Below are positions 1 through 8,303 of a stretch of 64,000 nucleotides of DNA, in pieces. The position numbers and the translations under genes were made by a program. The first letter of the stretch is position 1. Every line of letters begins with the position of its first letter. The DNA comes from Streptomyces aureus (GTDB lineage: Bacteria; Actinomycetota; Actinomycetes; Streptomycetales; Streptomycetaceae): the NCBI RefSeq assembly GCF_000725495.1, contig NZ_JNZD01000026.1, forward strand, positions 1 to 64,000. Reading direction: 5' to 3'. The notes under the pieces were generated by a model. That model did not search any database and was not told the origin of the DNA. It was given only the letters and a program-made list of their open reading frames with translations.

Positions 1-2
1 GG

Positions 3-335
3 GGGGTGGGGGGTGCGGGGGGTGAGGTCGAAGCTGGTGTCGTTACCGGCTCCGGCTTCGGCTCCGGCTCCGGCTCCGGTGAGGTGGCTGGGCCCTATCG
101 GCCTCGGGGGTCGTACCGGGCGCCGAATCCTGACACCAATCCGTATCTGAGGGTGCCGGACGAGGTGCGGGAGCCCGAGGATCGGGCGCCGGGTGATGTG
201 TACGGGGCACCGACGATGGTGGGGCCGGTGGAGCCGTCCTCGAAGCGCAGGCCGGACGGGCCGCCGCCGCTGCCTCCTCCCCCGCCGCCGATTCCGCCGC
301 CGCCGGGCGAGGGACCGCGTCGACCGCGGCGCTGA
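3..335 (+). CDS. C-terminal tail of an unidentified protein (5' end outside the window)
   Basis: The reading frame is open from the first bases of the window to a TGA at 333-335, so this is probably the end of a longer gene. The visible part is low complexity: a Gly/Ser run encoded by GGC-TCC repeats near 50-80, a Pro/Arg/Asp-rich stretch, then a polyproline segment near 262-305 and a basic end. Such tails often follow membrane or cell-surface domains in Streptomyces. From memory, a streptophobe-type membrane protein can lie next to serB in this genus, but nothing visible proves that identity. A GTG at 6 could serve as a start only if this were a free-standing small protein, which I consider less likely. 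Confidence 0.45.
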   Translation, partial: GVGGAGGEVEAGVVTGSGFGSGSGSGEVAGPYRPRGSYRAPNPDTNPYLRVPDEVREPEDRAPGDVYGAPTMVGPVEPSSKRRPDGPPPLPPPPPPIPPPPGEGPRRPRR

Positions 336-922
336 GGCACGCGTCGGCGGTTCGGGTCCGGTGGGTGGGTCGGGGCCGCGCCGGTACATCCGCCCGTATC
401 CGAACGGATCGAACCGGGGTGAGAAGGTGCGGGCGGCTTCCGATCCATCCGGATACGGGCATCTGATGTACCGGCACGTCCCCTCCCGAGCACGGCCGAC
501 TGCGGGTGCATGGTGGCTGACGCCGTGGCCTCGAAGCCGGATCCCGGCCGCGGGAGCACCGTGGCCCCATGGGTGACGCCGGATCCCTAGCGGGAGCGTC
601 GTGGCTGAGCCGTGGGCTTCGGTTGACTCTGACGCCCCCGGGCACCTTGCGGCTCCGGCCGGGGAAATTCAGCCCCTCCGGCGTTTGAGGAGCGGGGTCT
701 GGGGCGGAGCCCCAGGGGTGGGACGGGTAGGGGCGGAGGGGGCGAGAAAGGCTTGGCTTGTAGGGCGTGGCCGCTGGGCTGGGGTGGCTGGAGGGTGCGG
801 GGCTCGGCGGGTGGGTGGGGTTCTTCATCCTGGGGATTCCCGGGTGTCACCCAGTGTTCCGTGTCCGCTAGGCGGACCGGGCGGGCGGGAGGCACTGGGT
901 GCCGGATACGGTGGGAAATACC
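336..922. other. Intergenic region before serB, no gene seen
   Basis: This 587-base stretch has reading frames in all directions but none with convincing codon bias or a ribosome binding site. It contains a hairpin-forming segment near 661-715, listed separately, that looks like a dispersed Streptomyces intergenic repeat. The last 100 bases presumably hold the serB promoter; I see no clear -35/-10 pair. Confidence 0.6.
661..715. repeat. Putative dispersed intergenic repeat with terminal hairpin
   Basis: The segment contains the words TTCAGCCCCTCCGGCG and TTTGAGGAGCGGGGTCTGGG and ends in a perfect 7-bp stem (CTGGGGC, loop GGA, GCCCCAG at 699-715). I recall very similar sequence in many Streptomyces intergenic regions. 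Only one copy was noticed in this window, so the repeat status rests on memory. It may act as a terminator for the gene upstream. Confidence 0.45.
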
Positions 923-2140
923 ATGAGCGCTTCACATACCCCTGATGTGCCCACTCTTCTTGTCAAGATCTTCGGCAAGGACCGGCCGGGCATCACCGCC
1001 GGACTCTTCGACACCCTCGCCGCCTTCTCCGTCGACGTGGTCGACATCGAGCAGGTCGTCACCCGCGGCCGGATCGTGCTGTGCGCGCTCGTGACCGAGC
1101 CCGCCGGGGGCCTCGAGGGCGATCTCCGGTCGACCGTCCACAGCTGGGCCGAGTCGATGAAGATGCAGGCCGAGATCATCTCCGGCCTCGGCGACAACCG
1201 CCCCCGCGGCCTGGGACGTTCGCTGGTCACGGTGCTCGGGCACCCCCTCACCGCGGAGTCCACGGCCGCCATCGCCGCCCGGATCACCAAGACCGGCGGC
1301 AACATCGACCGCATCTTCCGCCTGGCCAAGTACCCGGTGACCGCGGTCGAGTTCGCGGTGTCCGGTACGGAGACCGAGGAGCTGCGCACCGCGCTGGTCA
1401 CCGAGGCCTCGGCACTCGGTGTCGACATCGCGGTCGTCGCCGCCGGCCTGCACCGGCGGGCCCAGCGTCTGGTCGTGATGGACGTGGACTCCACCCTCAT
1501 CCAGGACGAGGTGATCGAGCTCTTCGCGGCGCACGCCGGCTGCGAGGCCCAGGTCGCCGAGGTCACGGCCGCCGCGATGCGCGGTGAGCTCGACTTCGAG
1601 CAGTCCCTGCACGCGCGGGTGGCGCTCCTCGAAGGGCTCGACGCCTCCGTGGTGCACAAGGTGCGCGAGGAGGTGCGGCTGACGCCGGGCGCACGGACCC
1701 TCATCCGTACGCTGAAGCGGCTCGGCTTCCAAGTCGGTGTCGTCTCCGGCGGGTTCACCCAGGTCACCGACGATCTGAAGGAACGGCTCGGGCTGGACTT
1801 CGCCCAGGCCAACACCCTGGAGATCGTCGACGGGAAGCTGACCGGCCGGGTCACCGGCGAGATCGTGGACCGGGCCGGCAAGGCTCGGCTGCTGCGCCGC
1901 TTCGCCGCCGAGGCCGGGGTCCCGCTGGCCCAGACCGTGGCGATCGGCGACGGCGCCAACGACCTCGACATGCTGAACGCCGCCGGCCTCGGCGTCGCCT
2001 TCAACGCCAAGCCGGTCGTACGGCAGGCCGCGCACACCGCGGTGAACTTCCCGTTCCTCGACACGGTCCTCTATCTGCTGGGCGTCACCCGCGAAGAGGT
2101 CGAGGCCGCCGACATGCACGTGGACGACGCCCCCCGCTGA
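923..2140 (+). CDS. serB: Phosphoserine phosphatase SerB with N-terminal ACT domains
   Basis: A protein of 405 residues that hydrolyses L-phosphoserine to serine, the last step of serine biosynthesis in the cytoplasm. The N-terminal half (about 10-175) carries two ACT-like regulatory regions, beginning LLVKIFGKDRPGI. A HAD phosphatase domain follows: motif I DVDSTL with nucleophile D187 and acid/base D189, the VVSGGFTQV motif, and GDGANDLDM near the C terminus for Mg binding. The ATG at 923 is preferred over an in-frame GTG at 899 because a purine-rich GGTGGG lies at normal spacing and the protein starts just before the ACT domain. The two ACT domains suggest allosteric control by an amino acid, as is known for related enzymes. 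Convergent with the sixA-like gene across a strong hairpin. Confidence 0.93.
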   Translation: MSASHTPDVPTLLVKIFGKDRPGITAGLFDTLAAFSVDVVDIEQVVTRGRIVLCALVTEPAGGLEGDLRSTVHSWAESMKMQAEIISGLGDNRPRGLGRSLVTVLGHPLTAESTAAIAARITKTGGNIDRIFRLAKYPVTAVEFAVSGTETEELRTALVTEASALGVDIAVVAAGLHRRAQRLVVMDVDSTLIQDEVIELFAAHAGCEAQVAEVTAAAMRGELDFEQSLHARVALLEGLDASVVHKVREEVRLTPGARTLIRTLKRLGFQVGVVSGGFTQVTDDLKERLGLDFAQANTLEIVDGKLTGRVTGEIVDRAGKARLLRRFAAEAGVPLAQTVAIGDGANDLDMLNAAGLGVAFNAKPVVRQAAHTAVNFPFLDTVLYLLGVTREEVEAADMHVDDAPR

Positions 2141-2157
2141 GGGGCGGTCCCGTGACG

Positions 2158-2196
2158 GACGGGGGCCCGGCACCGTGGCGGTGCCGGGCCCCCGTC
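2158..2196. terminator. Bidirectional terminator between serB and the sixA-like gene
   Basis: A 17-bp perfect stem (arms 2158-2174 and 2180-2196, loop GTGGC) sits between the convergent stops at 2140 and 2213. There is no U-tract, as is usual for actinobacterial terminators. Confidence 0.75.
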
Positions 2197-2212
2197 CTTC
2201 GTCGGGACGGGT

Positions 2213-2731
2213 TCACTCCGTGGGAGCCCAGTATTCGGTCAGGACCGCCGATCCGGGCTCCAGGGACTTCCAGGGGCCGTCGAAGGTGAGGACCGCGAAC
2301 GCGGCGGTGTGGAAGCCGTGGGCGTTCATCCGGGCACGGGTGTCACCCTCCGCACGGCCCGCCAGGATCTCGGTGAGGCCGTGCATGCCCGGGTTGTGAC
2401 CGATCAGGATCGCGTTCTGGGTGTCGTCCGGGGTCTCGTTGATCACCGCGATCAGCTCGCCGGGCGAAGCTTCGTAGATCCGCTCCTCGTAGACCGTTTT
2501 CGGCCGGTGCGGGAGCTCCTGGACGGCGTGCTTCCATGTCTCGCGGGTCCTGATCGCGGTGGAGCACAGGGCCAGGTCCAGGGGGATGCCGCTGTCCGCC
2601 AGTTTGCGGCCGGCTATGGCGGCGTCCATGCGGCCCCGGTCGGCGAGCGGCCGCTCATGGTCGGAGACCTGGGGCCAGTCGGCTTTCGCATGCCGGAAGA
2701 GGATGATCCTGCGGGGTTCTGCGACGCTCAT
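2213..2731 (-). CDS. SixA-type histidine phosphatase
   Basis: A protein of 172 residues in the histidine phosphatase (phosphoglycerate mutase-like) superfamily. The N-terminal LFRHAKADW motif supplies the phosphorylated histidine, and LIGHNPG supplies the second catalytic histidine; the ERPLADRGR segment is typical of SixA. E. coli SixA dephosphorylates the histidine phosphotransfer domain of ArcB or the nitrogen PTS; the actinobacterial substrate is not known to me. The start chosen is the ATG at 2731 (MSVAEPRR), just before the first beta strand; an ATG eight codons upstream is possible. It stands alone on the minus strand, convergent with serB. Confidence 0.85.
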   Translation of the reverse strand: MSVAEPRRIILFRHAKADWPQVSDHERPLADRGRMDAAIAGRKLADSGIPLDLALCSTAIRTRETWKHAVQELPHRPKTVYEERIYEASPGELIAVINETPDDTQNAILIGHNPGMHGLTEILAGRAEGDTRARMNAHGFHTAAFAVLTFDGPWKSLEPGSAVLTEYWAPTE

Positions 2732-2888
2732 GCGTCCCAGCTTCGCACGAAACATGCCATGGGGCGCAGGGAGTTGATGCGGTGCCCCGGCGGGGGTGAC
2801 GCCCCGCCCCGTCAGGGGTGATGACGTGCGCCTCGGGGGCGTGCGGGCCCGGCTGCCGGGCTCCGGGGAGCGGGCCGGGTTCCTGGGA

Positions 2889-3104
2889 TCAGGAGGCGTT
2901 GTGCTGGACCGCCTGCTGGACGCGTTCGAACAGATGAGTGATCGCCGGGTCGCCGGTCGCCGCGTGCGCGTCCACCGGGTTGAGGATCATGATCAGCAGC
3001 GTGATGAAGGCGAGCGTGGGCAGGGCGAGGGCCCACCAGGGCAGCCGGATGTCGACACGGCCCGTGGTCGCCGGGTGGGGCCGGGTGTGCGTTGGGGCCG
3101 ACAT
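2889..3104 (-). CDS. Small single-pass membrane protein
   Basis: A 71-residue protein with one hydrophobic helix, about residues 21-43 (the WALALPTLAFITLLIMIL region), a short basic N-terminal part and a hydrophilic C-terminal tail of about 25 residues. The ATG at 3104 has a strong GGAGG five bases upstream and is preferred to the much longer upstream frame, whose codons look non-coding. I recognise no family; similar small proteins are common in Streptomyces. It lies downstream of a long non-coding G-rich region and transcribes towards the sixA-like gene. Confidence 0.7.
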   Translation of the reverse strand: MSAPTHTRPHPATTGRVDIRLPWWALALPTLAFITLLIMILNPVDAHAATGDPAITHLFERVQQAVQHNAS

Positions 3105-3696
3105 GCCGCCTCCGTGAGTCTTCGCGTGCTCCCCGACCGCGATTGCGGTCACGATTCGAAGGTACGGAATCCGCGGTCGCGGGCCCATCCGGTGATCCAC
3201 CCACTTGACCCTGACACCCACCCCCTAGGGGATGGGGGGGTTATCCCCACCCCGGGTCCCGGGTCGCGGGTCGCGGGTGCGGTGGGAGGGGGCGGGGGCG
3301 GGGGCTGCCGGGCATGTGGCGGTGGTCTGCGGCGGGGCGCCGTCGGGTGGGGGCTGCCCCGGCCACGGCCTCGTGCGGTCGGTCGGTGGCGGCCACGCGG
3401 ACAGGTGGGTTCCCTCGGGCGCGGGGGCCTGCCGGCCGGGTCCGCGGCGGGGGTCGGGGTCCTGACGGCCGGCACGCGGGGCGCTCCCCGCAGGCGCGCG
3501 GGCCCATCGGCAAGCGCGAGGGCTCATGGGCGGGCATGGAGGCCCTGACGGCTATCGGCTGGCGCGGGCTCGGTCGCCGGTCGCAGGAGGCAGCGGGCTG
3601 CCGCGCAGGCCCCGTGGGCCGGCGGGTCGCCTCGCAGGTCATGGGGGCTGGCGTACCGCCCCGCAGATCACCGGGACCGGCGTGCCGCCCCGTGCC
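3105..3696. other. G-rich intergenic region, no gene seen
   Basis: This stretch of 592 bases contains short runs of GGGTCGCGGGT-like repeats near 3250-3300 and other low-complexity G-rich sequence. Overlapping frames exist on both strands, but they are rich in Pro, Arg and Gly, lack ribosome binding sites and match no recognisable domain. The final part must carry the end of the SGM_5486-type gene transcript, and the first 100 bases the promoter of the small membrane protein gene. Confidence 0.55.
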
Positions 3697-3813
3697 TCAC
3701 GGGGACGCGACGGACGCGATGATCCCGATGATCACCGTGATGGCCAGCATCGCGCCGAGCACGATGAGCAGCTTCTTCTGGCCGTTCTGGGGGTTCGGGT
3801 CGAGCACAGGCAT
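3697..3813 (-). CDS. SGM_5486 family transporter-associated micropeptide
   Basis: A 38-residue peptide, too short for many gene callers. It starts MPVLDPNPQNGQKK and continues into a single membrane helix ending near Ser-Pro. I recognise this as the SGM_5486 family, annotated as transporter-associated because it is found next to an MFS gene. Here it lies 61 bases downstream of the CynX/NimT-type MFS gene on the same strand, in agreement with that association. It probably sits in the membrane as a small accessory or stability subunit of the exporter; this role is inferred from position only. The N-terminal Asn/Gln/Lys-rich segment would be cytoplasmic by the positive-inside rule. Confidence 0.85.
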   Translation of the reverse strand: MPVLDPNPQNGQKKLLIVLGAMLAITVIIGIIASVASP

Positions 3814-3874
3814 GCGGTCAGTCTCGCATCCCCCGCCCGCCGTGCCGTCGCCGGGGCCCGTTCGCGGCGGCCGG

Positions 3875-5290
3875 TCAGCCGGCGGCCTCGTCCTCCACCG
3901 TACGGTCGCGGCCGGCCAGGATGCCGACCGCGATCTGCGGGATCATCAGCCCGGCCATCAGCGCGATGGGCAGGCCCCAGCCGCCGCTGTGCTGGTAGAG
4001 CACGCCCACGAGCAGGGGGCCCGGGATCGAGATCAGATAGCCCGCGCTCTGTGCGAACGCCGACAGCTTGGCCACACCCGCGCCGGTCCTGGCCCGCATG
4101 CCGACCATGGTCAGGGCCAGCGGGAAGGCACAGTTGGAGATGCCCAGCAGCAGGGCCCAGGCCCAGGCGCCCGCCGCCGGGGCCAGGTACAGGCCCGCGT
4201 ATCCGGCGAGTCCGCACAGGCCGAGGACGACCACGATGGGACCCTGCCGGGGCAGTCGGGTGGCCAGGCGCGGGATGACGAAGGCCAGCGGCACGCCCAT
4301 GACCATGGTGACGGCGAGGAGCAGTCCGGCGGTGCCCGCGGCGACGCCCGCGTCCCGGAAGATCTGTGCCATCCAGCCCATCGTGATGTAGGCGGCGGTG
4401 GCCTGGAGGCCGAAGAAGACGGCCAGGGCCCAGGCGGTCCGGCTGCGGGTGATGCGCAGGTCGTCGCCGTCGGTGGACGCGTGGCGGGGGACGGTGCGCG
4501 CGGCGGGCGCGGCCGGATCCTGGGTGCCGGTGGGGGCCATGGCGGCAGGGGGCACGGGGGCGTCGGCTCGGAGCGCGCCGGGTGACGTCGTCGCGCGGTC
4601 GGCCGCGCCGTGCGTCCGTGTCAGCACGATCCAGGGCAGGACGGCCGCCGCCGCGAGGCCCGCCCACACCACGAGGCCGAGGTGCCAGTCGTCGCCCAGG
4701 GCGCCGGTCAGGGGCACGGTCACCGCGGCGGCGGCCGAGGTGCCGAGCGCGAGGGCCATCGAGTACAGCCCGGTCATCGAGCCCACCCGGTCGGGGAACC
4801 AGCGCTTGACGATCACCGGCATCAGGACGTTGCTGACGGCGATGCCCATGAGGGCGAGCGCGCTGGCGGCAAGGAAGCCCGCCGTACCGCCGAGGTAGGG
4901 CCGTATGACGAGGCCCGCCGTGATGGCCGCCATGCCCGCACAGACGACGGCGGCGGGCCCGAAGCGGCGGGCGAGCCGCGGTGCCGTGATGCCGAAGACG
5001 GCGAAGCACAGGGGCGGTACGGAGGTGAGCAGTCCGGCGACGCTGCCGCTCATGCCGAGTCCGTCGCGCACCTCCTCGAGGAGGGCTCCGAGGCTCGTGA
5101 TGGCCGGGCGCAGGTTGAGGGCGGCGAGCACGATGCCGGCGACCACGAGCCGTATCGTCCACGCGCTCGGAGCGGGCGGCTCGGCCGCCGGGTCCGCGAG
5201 GGAACGGGTGTCCGCGAGGGGACGGGTGTCCGCGGCGGGGCGCGGCAGCGGCGGGGACGGGGTCGGGGTGCGGGTTTCCTCGGGGGCCAT
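3875..5290 (-). CDS. CynX/NimT family MFS transporter
   Basis: A transporter of about 471 residues of the major facilitator superfamily with 12 predicted helices. The first conserved block reads RLVVAGIVLAALNLRPAITS, characteristic of the CynX/NimT (cyanate/nitroimidazole transporter) branch. The central cytoplasmic loop is long and rich in Ala, Pro and Thr, and the N terminus has an unusual repeat-like RPLADTRSLAD segment. The ATG at 5290 is used; an ATG three codons earlier at 5299 is equally possible. It is divergent from a GntR regulator at 5403, and two palindromes lie immediately upstream of its start, so repression by that regulator is likely. The substrate cannot be told from sequence. 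Confidence 0.85.
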   Translation of the reverse strand: MAPEETRTPTPSPPLPRPAADTRPLADTRSLADPAAEPPAPSAWTIRLVVAGIVLAALNLRPAITSLGALLEEVRDGLGMSGSVAGLLTSVPPLCFAVFGITAPRLARRFGPAAVVCAGMAAITAGLVIRPYLGGTAGFLAASALALMGIAVSNVLMPVIVKRWFPDRVGSMTGLYSMALALGTSAAAAVTVPLTGALGDDWHLGLVVWAGLAAAAVLPWIVLTRTHGAADRATTSPGALRADAPVPPAAMAPTGTQDPAAPAARTVPRHASTDGDDLRITRSRTAWALAVFFGLQATAAYITMGWMAQIFRDAGVAAGTAGLLLAVTMVMGVPLAFVIPRLATRLPRQGPIVVVLGLCGLAGYAGLYLAPAAGAWAWALLLGISNCAFPLALTMVGMRARTGAGVAKLSAFAQSAGYLISIPGPLLVGVLYQHSGGWGLPIALMAGLMIPQIAVGILAGRDRTVEDEAAG

Positions 5291-5304
5291 GAACCCCATC
5301 ATAG

Positions 5305-5330
5305 AATCATGGGATGATTGGCTGTCCAAT
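5305..5330. promoter_or_regulatory. Overlapping palindromes, putative GntR operator
   Basis: Two perfect inverted repeats share bases: AATCAT-GGG-ATGATT at 5305-5319 and ATTGG-CTGT-CCAAT at 5317-5330. They sit 6-15 bases upstream of the MFS start and about 75 bases upstream of the divergent gntR gene, the expected place for an autoregulated operator. They are also conspicuously A/T-rich for this genome. Confidence 0.6.
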
Positions 5331-5402
5331 CCCGCTGCGTTACTCTCCGGAGCCTCCGGCCTCGCGCGAACGATCACACCCGGGCCCGTACGAAGGACCG
5401 TC

Positions 5403-6089
5403 ATGCCGCTGAGCCATCCCCGCCGTTCGGCCCTGTCCGAGCAGGTCATCGCCGAGCTGCGGAACCAGATCACGTCGGGCGAGTGGCCGGTGGGCTCCCG
5501 TATCCCCACCGAGCCGGAGCTCGTCGACCAGCTCGGCGTCGCCCGCAACACCGTGCGCGAGGCGGTCCGGGCGCTCGCCCACAACGGGCTGCTGGACATC
5601 CGGCAGGGGTCGGGGACGTACGTCGTGGCGACGAGCGAGCTGGCGGGCGTGATGCACCGCCGGTTCGCGGACGCCGACCCCCGGCACATCGCCGAGCTGC
5701 GGTCCACGCTGGAGTCGAGCGCGGCGCGGCTGGCCGCCGAGCGGCGCACCGAGCGCGATCTCAAGCAGTTGGAGGCTCTTCTGGTGCGCCGGGAGGAGGC
5801 CTGGGAGTCGGGCGACGCGGAGGCCTTCGTGGCCGCGGACGCGACCTTCCATCTGGCGGTGGTGGCCACGTCCCGCAACGACGTGATGACGGCGATGTAC
5901 GCCGACCTCGGGGAGGTGCTGCGGGACTGGCTGCGGGTGGACGTCGGCAAGGAGCTGACGCCGGAGTCGTACATGGACCACGCCCTGCTCGTCGACGCGA
6001 TCCGGGCGGGTGACGCGGACGCGGCGGCCGCGGAGGCGGCGAGCTACCCCTTCCAGTGCCGGCCCGGCCCGGCGGCCGGCACGGAGTGA
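5403..6089 (+). CDS. FadR/GntR family transcriptional regulator
   Basis: A regulator of 228 residues. Residues about 8-75 form a GntR winged helix-turn-helix (ALSEQVIAELRNQI, then the RIPTEPELVDQLGVARNTVR recognition region and DIRQGSGTYV wing). Residues about 90-215 form an all-helical FCD ligand domain, with metal or ligand-binding residues expected around the DATFHLAVV segment. The family responds to small organic acids or similar effectors. Divergent transcription from the adjacent MFS gene with palindromes between them indicates local control of that exporter. The start is the ATG at 5403; no strong ribosome binding site is visible. Confidence 0.88.
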   Translation: MPLSHPRRSALSEQVIAELRNQITSGEWPVGSRIPTEPELVDQLGVARNTVREAVRALAHNGLLDIRQGSGTYVVATSELAGVMHRRFADADPRHIAELRSTLESSAARLAAERRTERDLKQLEALLVRREEAWESGDAEAFVAADATFHLAVVATSRNDVMTAMYADLGEVLRDWLRVDVGKELTPESYMDHALLVDAIRAGDADAAAAEAASYPFQCRPGPAAGTE

Positions 6090-6143
6090 GGGTCGCGGCG
6101 TGAGGGGGCGCACCGGTCCGCCTCGCACCGGAAACCTCGCGGC

Positions 6144-6527
6144 TCACTCCTCGTGGGTGATCCAGACCGTTCGGATCTCCTCCCAGCAGCGGCCCGTCAG
6201 CCGGACCGTCATCGCCGGTCCGACCTCGACGGGGTCGCTGTCGGTGTCGATGTCCCACCAGCGGGCGCATTCGACGTGCAGAGCGACGTGGTCGGTGCCC
6301 ACATAGGGGTTGTGGCAGTACGCGACGACATGGGAGCCGGAGACGACGGTCCGGCACTCGGCGCCGAAGGGCTGGGGAACGGCGGGCGGCCCCGCCGTGT
6401 CGCCGCCCGCCGGGCGGGGGCCCTGGCTCACGCCCCCCGCGCGCGGGTGCGGCATCGCGTCGTGCGGGACGGCCAGGACCAGGGCGACAGCGGCGAACAC
6501 CGGAGCAAAGCGGCGGGACAGGCGCAC
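6144..6527 (-). CDS. Small secreted protein of unknown function
   Basis: A 127-residue protein with a typical signal peptide: basic RLSRR, a hydrophobic core (APVFAAVALVLAV) and a likely cleavage near residues 24-30. The mature part contains four cysteines (ECRT, AYCHN, VECARW, GRCWEE), which could form two disulphides outside the cell, and ends in acidic residues. The GTG at 6527 is chosen because AGGAGG lies seven bases upstream. No known family is recognised. It is convergent with the gntR gene and lies downstream of fabI, separated from it by a terminator. Confidence 0.72.
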   Translation of the reverse strand: MRLSRRFAPVFAAVALVLAVPHDAMPHPRAGGVSQGPRPAGGDTAGPPAVPQPFGAECRTVVSGSHVVAYCHNPYVGTDHVALHVECARWWDIDTDSDPVEVGPAMTVRLTGRCWEEIRTVWITHEE

Positions 6528-6628
6528 AAGGGGACCTCCTCGGCCGTACGGCTGCGGGGCGGGCGGTGCGTACTCCCAGGGTGCCGTCGGCGGGGTCCGG
6601 GCCGCCCGGCCGACTGGGCCGAACGGGC

Positions 6629-6667
6629 GACGCCCCGCTCCCCGCGAGCGGCGGGGAACGGGGCGTC
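6629..6667 (-). terminator. Terminator of the fabG-fabI operon
   Basis: A 17-bp stem with a single mismatch (arms 6629-6645 and 6651-6667, five-base loop) lies 19 bases downstream of the fabI stop. Confidence 0.7.
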
Positions 6668-6685
6668 GGAACGAGCGTGAGGCGG

Positions 6686-7453
6686 TTACGCGCCGATGGC
6701 GTGCAGGCCGCCGTCCACGTGGATGATCTCGCCCGTGGTCTTCGGGAACCAGTCGCTCAGAAGGGCGACGACGCCCTTGCCGGCCGGCTCCGGGTCCTTC
6801 AGGTCCCACTCCAGCGGGGCGCGGGTGTCCCACACGGAGGCGAGCTCGCCGAAGCCCGGGATCGACTTGGCGGCCATGGAGCCGATGGGGCCGGCGGAAA
6901 TGAGGTTGCAGCGGATGTTCTGCTTGCCCAGGTCGCGGGCCATGTAGCGGCTGGTGGCCTCCAGGGCGGCCTTGGCCGGGCCCATCCAGTCGTACTGCGG
7001 CCAGGCGTACTGCGCGTCGAAGGTGAGGCCGACGACGGAGCCGCCGTTCTGCATCAGCGGCAGGCAGGCCATCGTGAGCGACTTCAGGGAGAACGCCGAG
7101 ACGTGCATGGCCGTGGCGACCGACTCGAACGGCGTGTTCAGGAAGTTGCCGCCGAGGGCGTCCTGCGGCGCGAAGCCGATGGAGTGCACGACGCCGTCGA
7201 GGCCGCCGAGCTCCTCGCCGACGACGTCGGCCAGGCGCCCCAGGTGCTCTTCGTTGGTGACGTCGAGCTCGATGACCTTGGTGGGCTTCGGCAGCTTCTT
7301 GGCGATGCGCTCGGTCAGCGTGGGCCGCGGGAACGCGGTCAGGATGATCTCGGCGCCCTGCTCCTGGGCCAGCTTGGCGGTGTGGAAGGCGATGGAGGAC
7401 TCCATCAGCACACCGGTGATCAGGACGCGCTTGCCCTCAAGAATTCCGCTCAT
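6686..7453 (-). CDS. fabI: Enoyl-ACP reductase FabI/InhA (NADH)
   Basis: A 255-residue cytoplasmic enzyme that reduces the trans-2-enoyl chain on acyl carrier protein, the last step of each type II fatty acid synthase cycle. It is an SDR with the atypical nucleotide-binding start GKRVLITGVLMESSIAF and the InhA/FabI catalytic pair Y154 and K161 (Y-x6-K in YDWMGPAK). The C-terminal GEIIHVDGG segment is conserved. It starts with ATG at 7453, three bases after the fabG stop, so the two are co-transcribed and probably translationally coupled. InhA-type enzymes are the target of isoniazid and triclosan; no resistance change can be judged here. Confidence 0.94.
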   Translation of the reverse strand: MSGILEGKRVLITGVLMESSIAFHTAKLAQEQGAEIILTAFPRPTLTERIAKKLPKPTKVIELDVTNEEHLGRLADVVGEELGGLDGVVHSIGFAPQDALGGNFLNTPFESVATAMHVSAFSLKSLTMACLPLMQNGGSVVGLTFDAQYAWPQYDWMGPAKAALEATSRYMARDLGKQNIRCNLISAGPIGSMAAKSIPGFGELASVWDTRAPLEWDLKDPEPAGKGVVALLSDWFPKTTGEIIHVDGGLHAIGA

Positions 7454-7456
7454 GGT

Positions 7457-8161
7457 TCAGTGACCCATTCCCAGTCCGCCGTCAACCGGGATGACGGCTC
7501 CAGTGATGTACGAGGCGTCGTCCGAGGCGAGGAACCGCACCGTCGCGGCGATCTCCTCGGGCTGCGCGTAACGGCCGAGCGGCACCTGGGACACGATGTT
7601 CGCGCGCTGCTCCTCGGTGAGCGCCTGCGTCATGTCGGTGTCGACGAAGCCTGGCGCGACGACGTTGAAGGTGAGATTGCGCGAGCCGAGCTCCCGGGCG
7701 AGCGAGCGCGCGAAGCCGACGAGGGCGGCCTTGGACGCGGCGTAGTTCGCCTGGCCCGCCGAGCCGAGCAGCCCGACGACGGAGGAGATCAGCACGACGC
7801 GGCCCTTCTTGGCGCGCAGCATGCCGCGGTTGGCCCGCTTGACGACGCGGAAGGTGCCGGTGAGGTTGGTGTCGATGACCGAGGTGAAGTCCTCCTCGGA
7901 CATACGCATCAGGAGCTGGTCCTTGGTGACGCCGGCGTTGGCGATCAGGACCTCGACCGGGCCGTGCTCGGCCTCGATCTCCTTGTAGGCCTGCTCCACC
8001 TGCTCGCTGTCGGTGATGTCGCACTTGACCGCGAGGAAGCCAGCCGGCGGCTCACCGGAACGGTACGTGATGGCGACCTTGTCGCCTGCGTCTGCGAATG
8101 CGCGGGCGATGGCGAGGCCGATGCCCCGGTTGCCTCCGGTGACGAGAACCGAGCGGCTCAA
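7457..8161 (-). CDS. fabG: 3-oxoacyl-ACP reductase FabG
   Basis: A 234-residue SDR that reduces the 3-ketoacyl-ACP intermediate with NADPH. The Rossmann motif VTGGNRGIG is at residues 8-15, the IANAG motif at 73-77, serine near 126-127, and the catalytic Y140-x3-K144. It ends in the family-typical ITGAVIPVDGGLGMGH. The start is a TTG at 8161 (SRSVLVTGG), supported by AAAGGG seven bases upstream and by the motif position; no ATG or GTG fits better. It forms a two-gene operon with fabI and is divergent from tldD across a region that contains a perfect palindrome. Confidence 0.93.
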   Translation of the reverse strand: MSRSVLVTGGNRGIGLAIARAFADAGDKVAITYRSGEPPAGFLAVKCDITDSEQVEQAYKEIEAEHGPVEVLIANAGVTKDQLLMRMSEEDFTSVIDTNLTGTFRVVKRANRGMLRAKKGRVVLISSVVGLLGSAGQANYAASKAALVGFARSLARELGSRNLTFNVVAPGFVDTDMTQALTEEQRANIVSQVPLGRYAQPEEIAATVRFLASDDASYITGAVIPVDGGLGMGH

Positions 8162-8303
8162 CGGATCACCCTTTCGTTAGCGGACTGAAACCCCTGCAGT
8201 ACAGGCGCCTTCCTCGAAAACCTATCGGTCCGCCCGGCCTCTCAGGGAATCGGGCACCGACAGTGGGTTCGGGCGACTGCTGTCGGGTCTCTACAGAAAT
8301 TCG

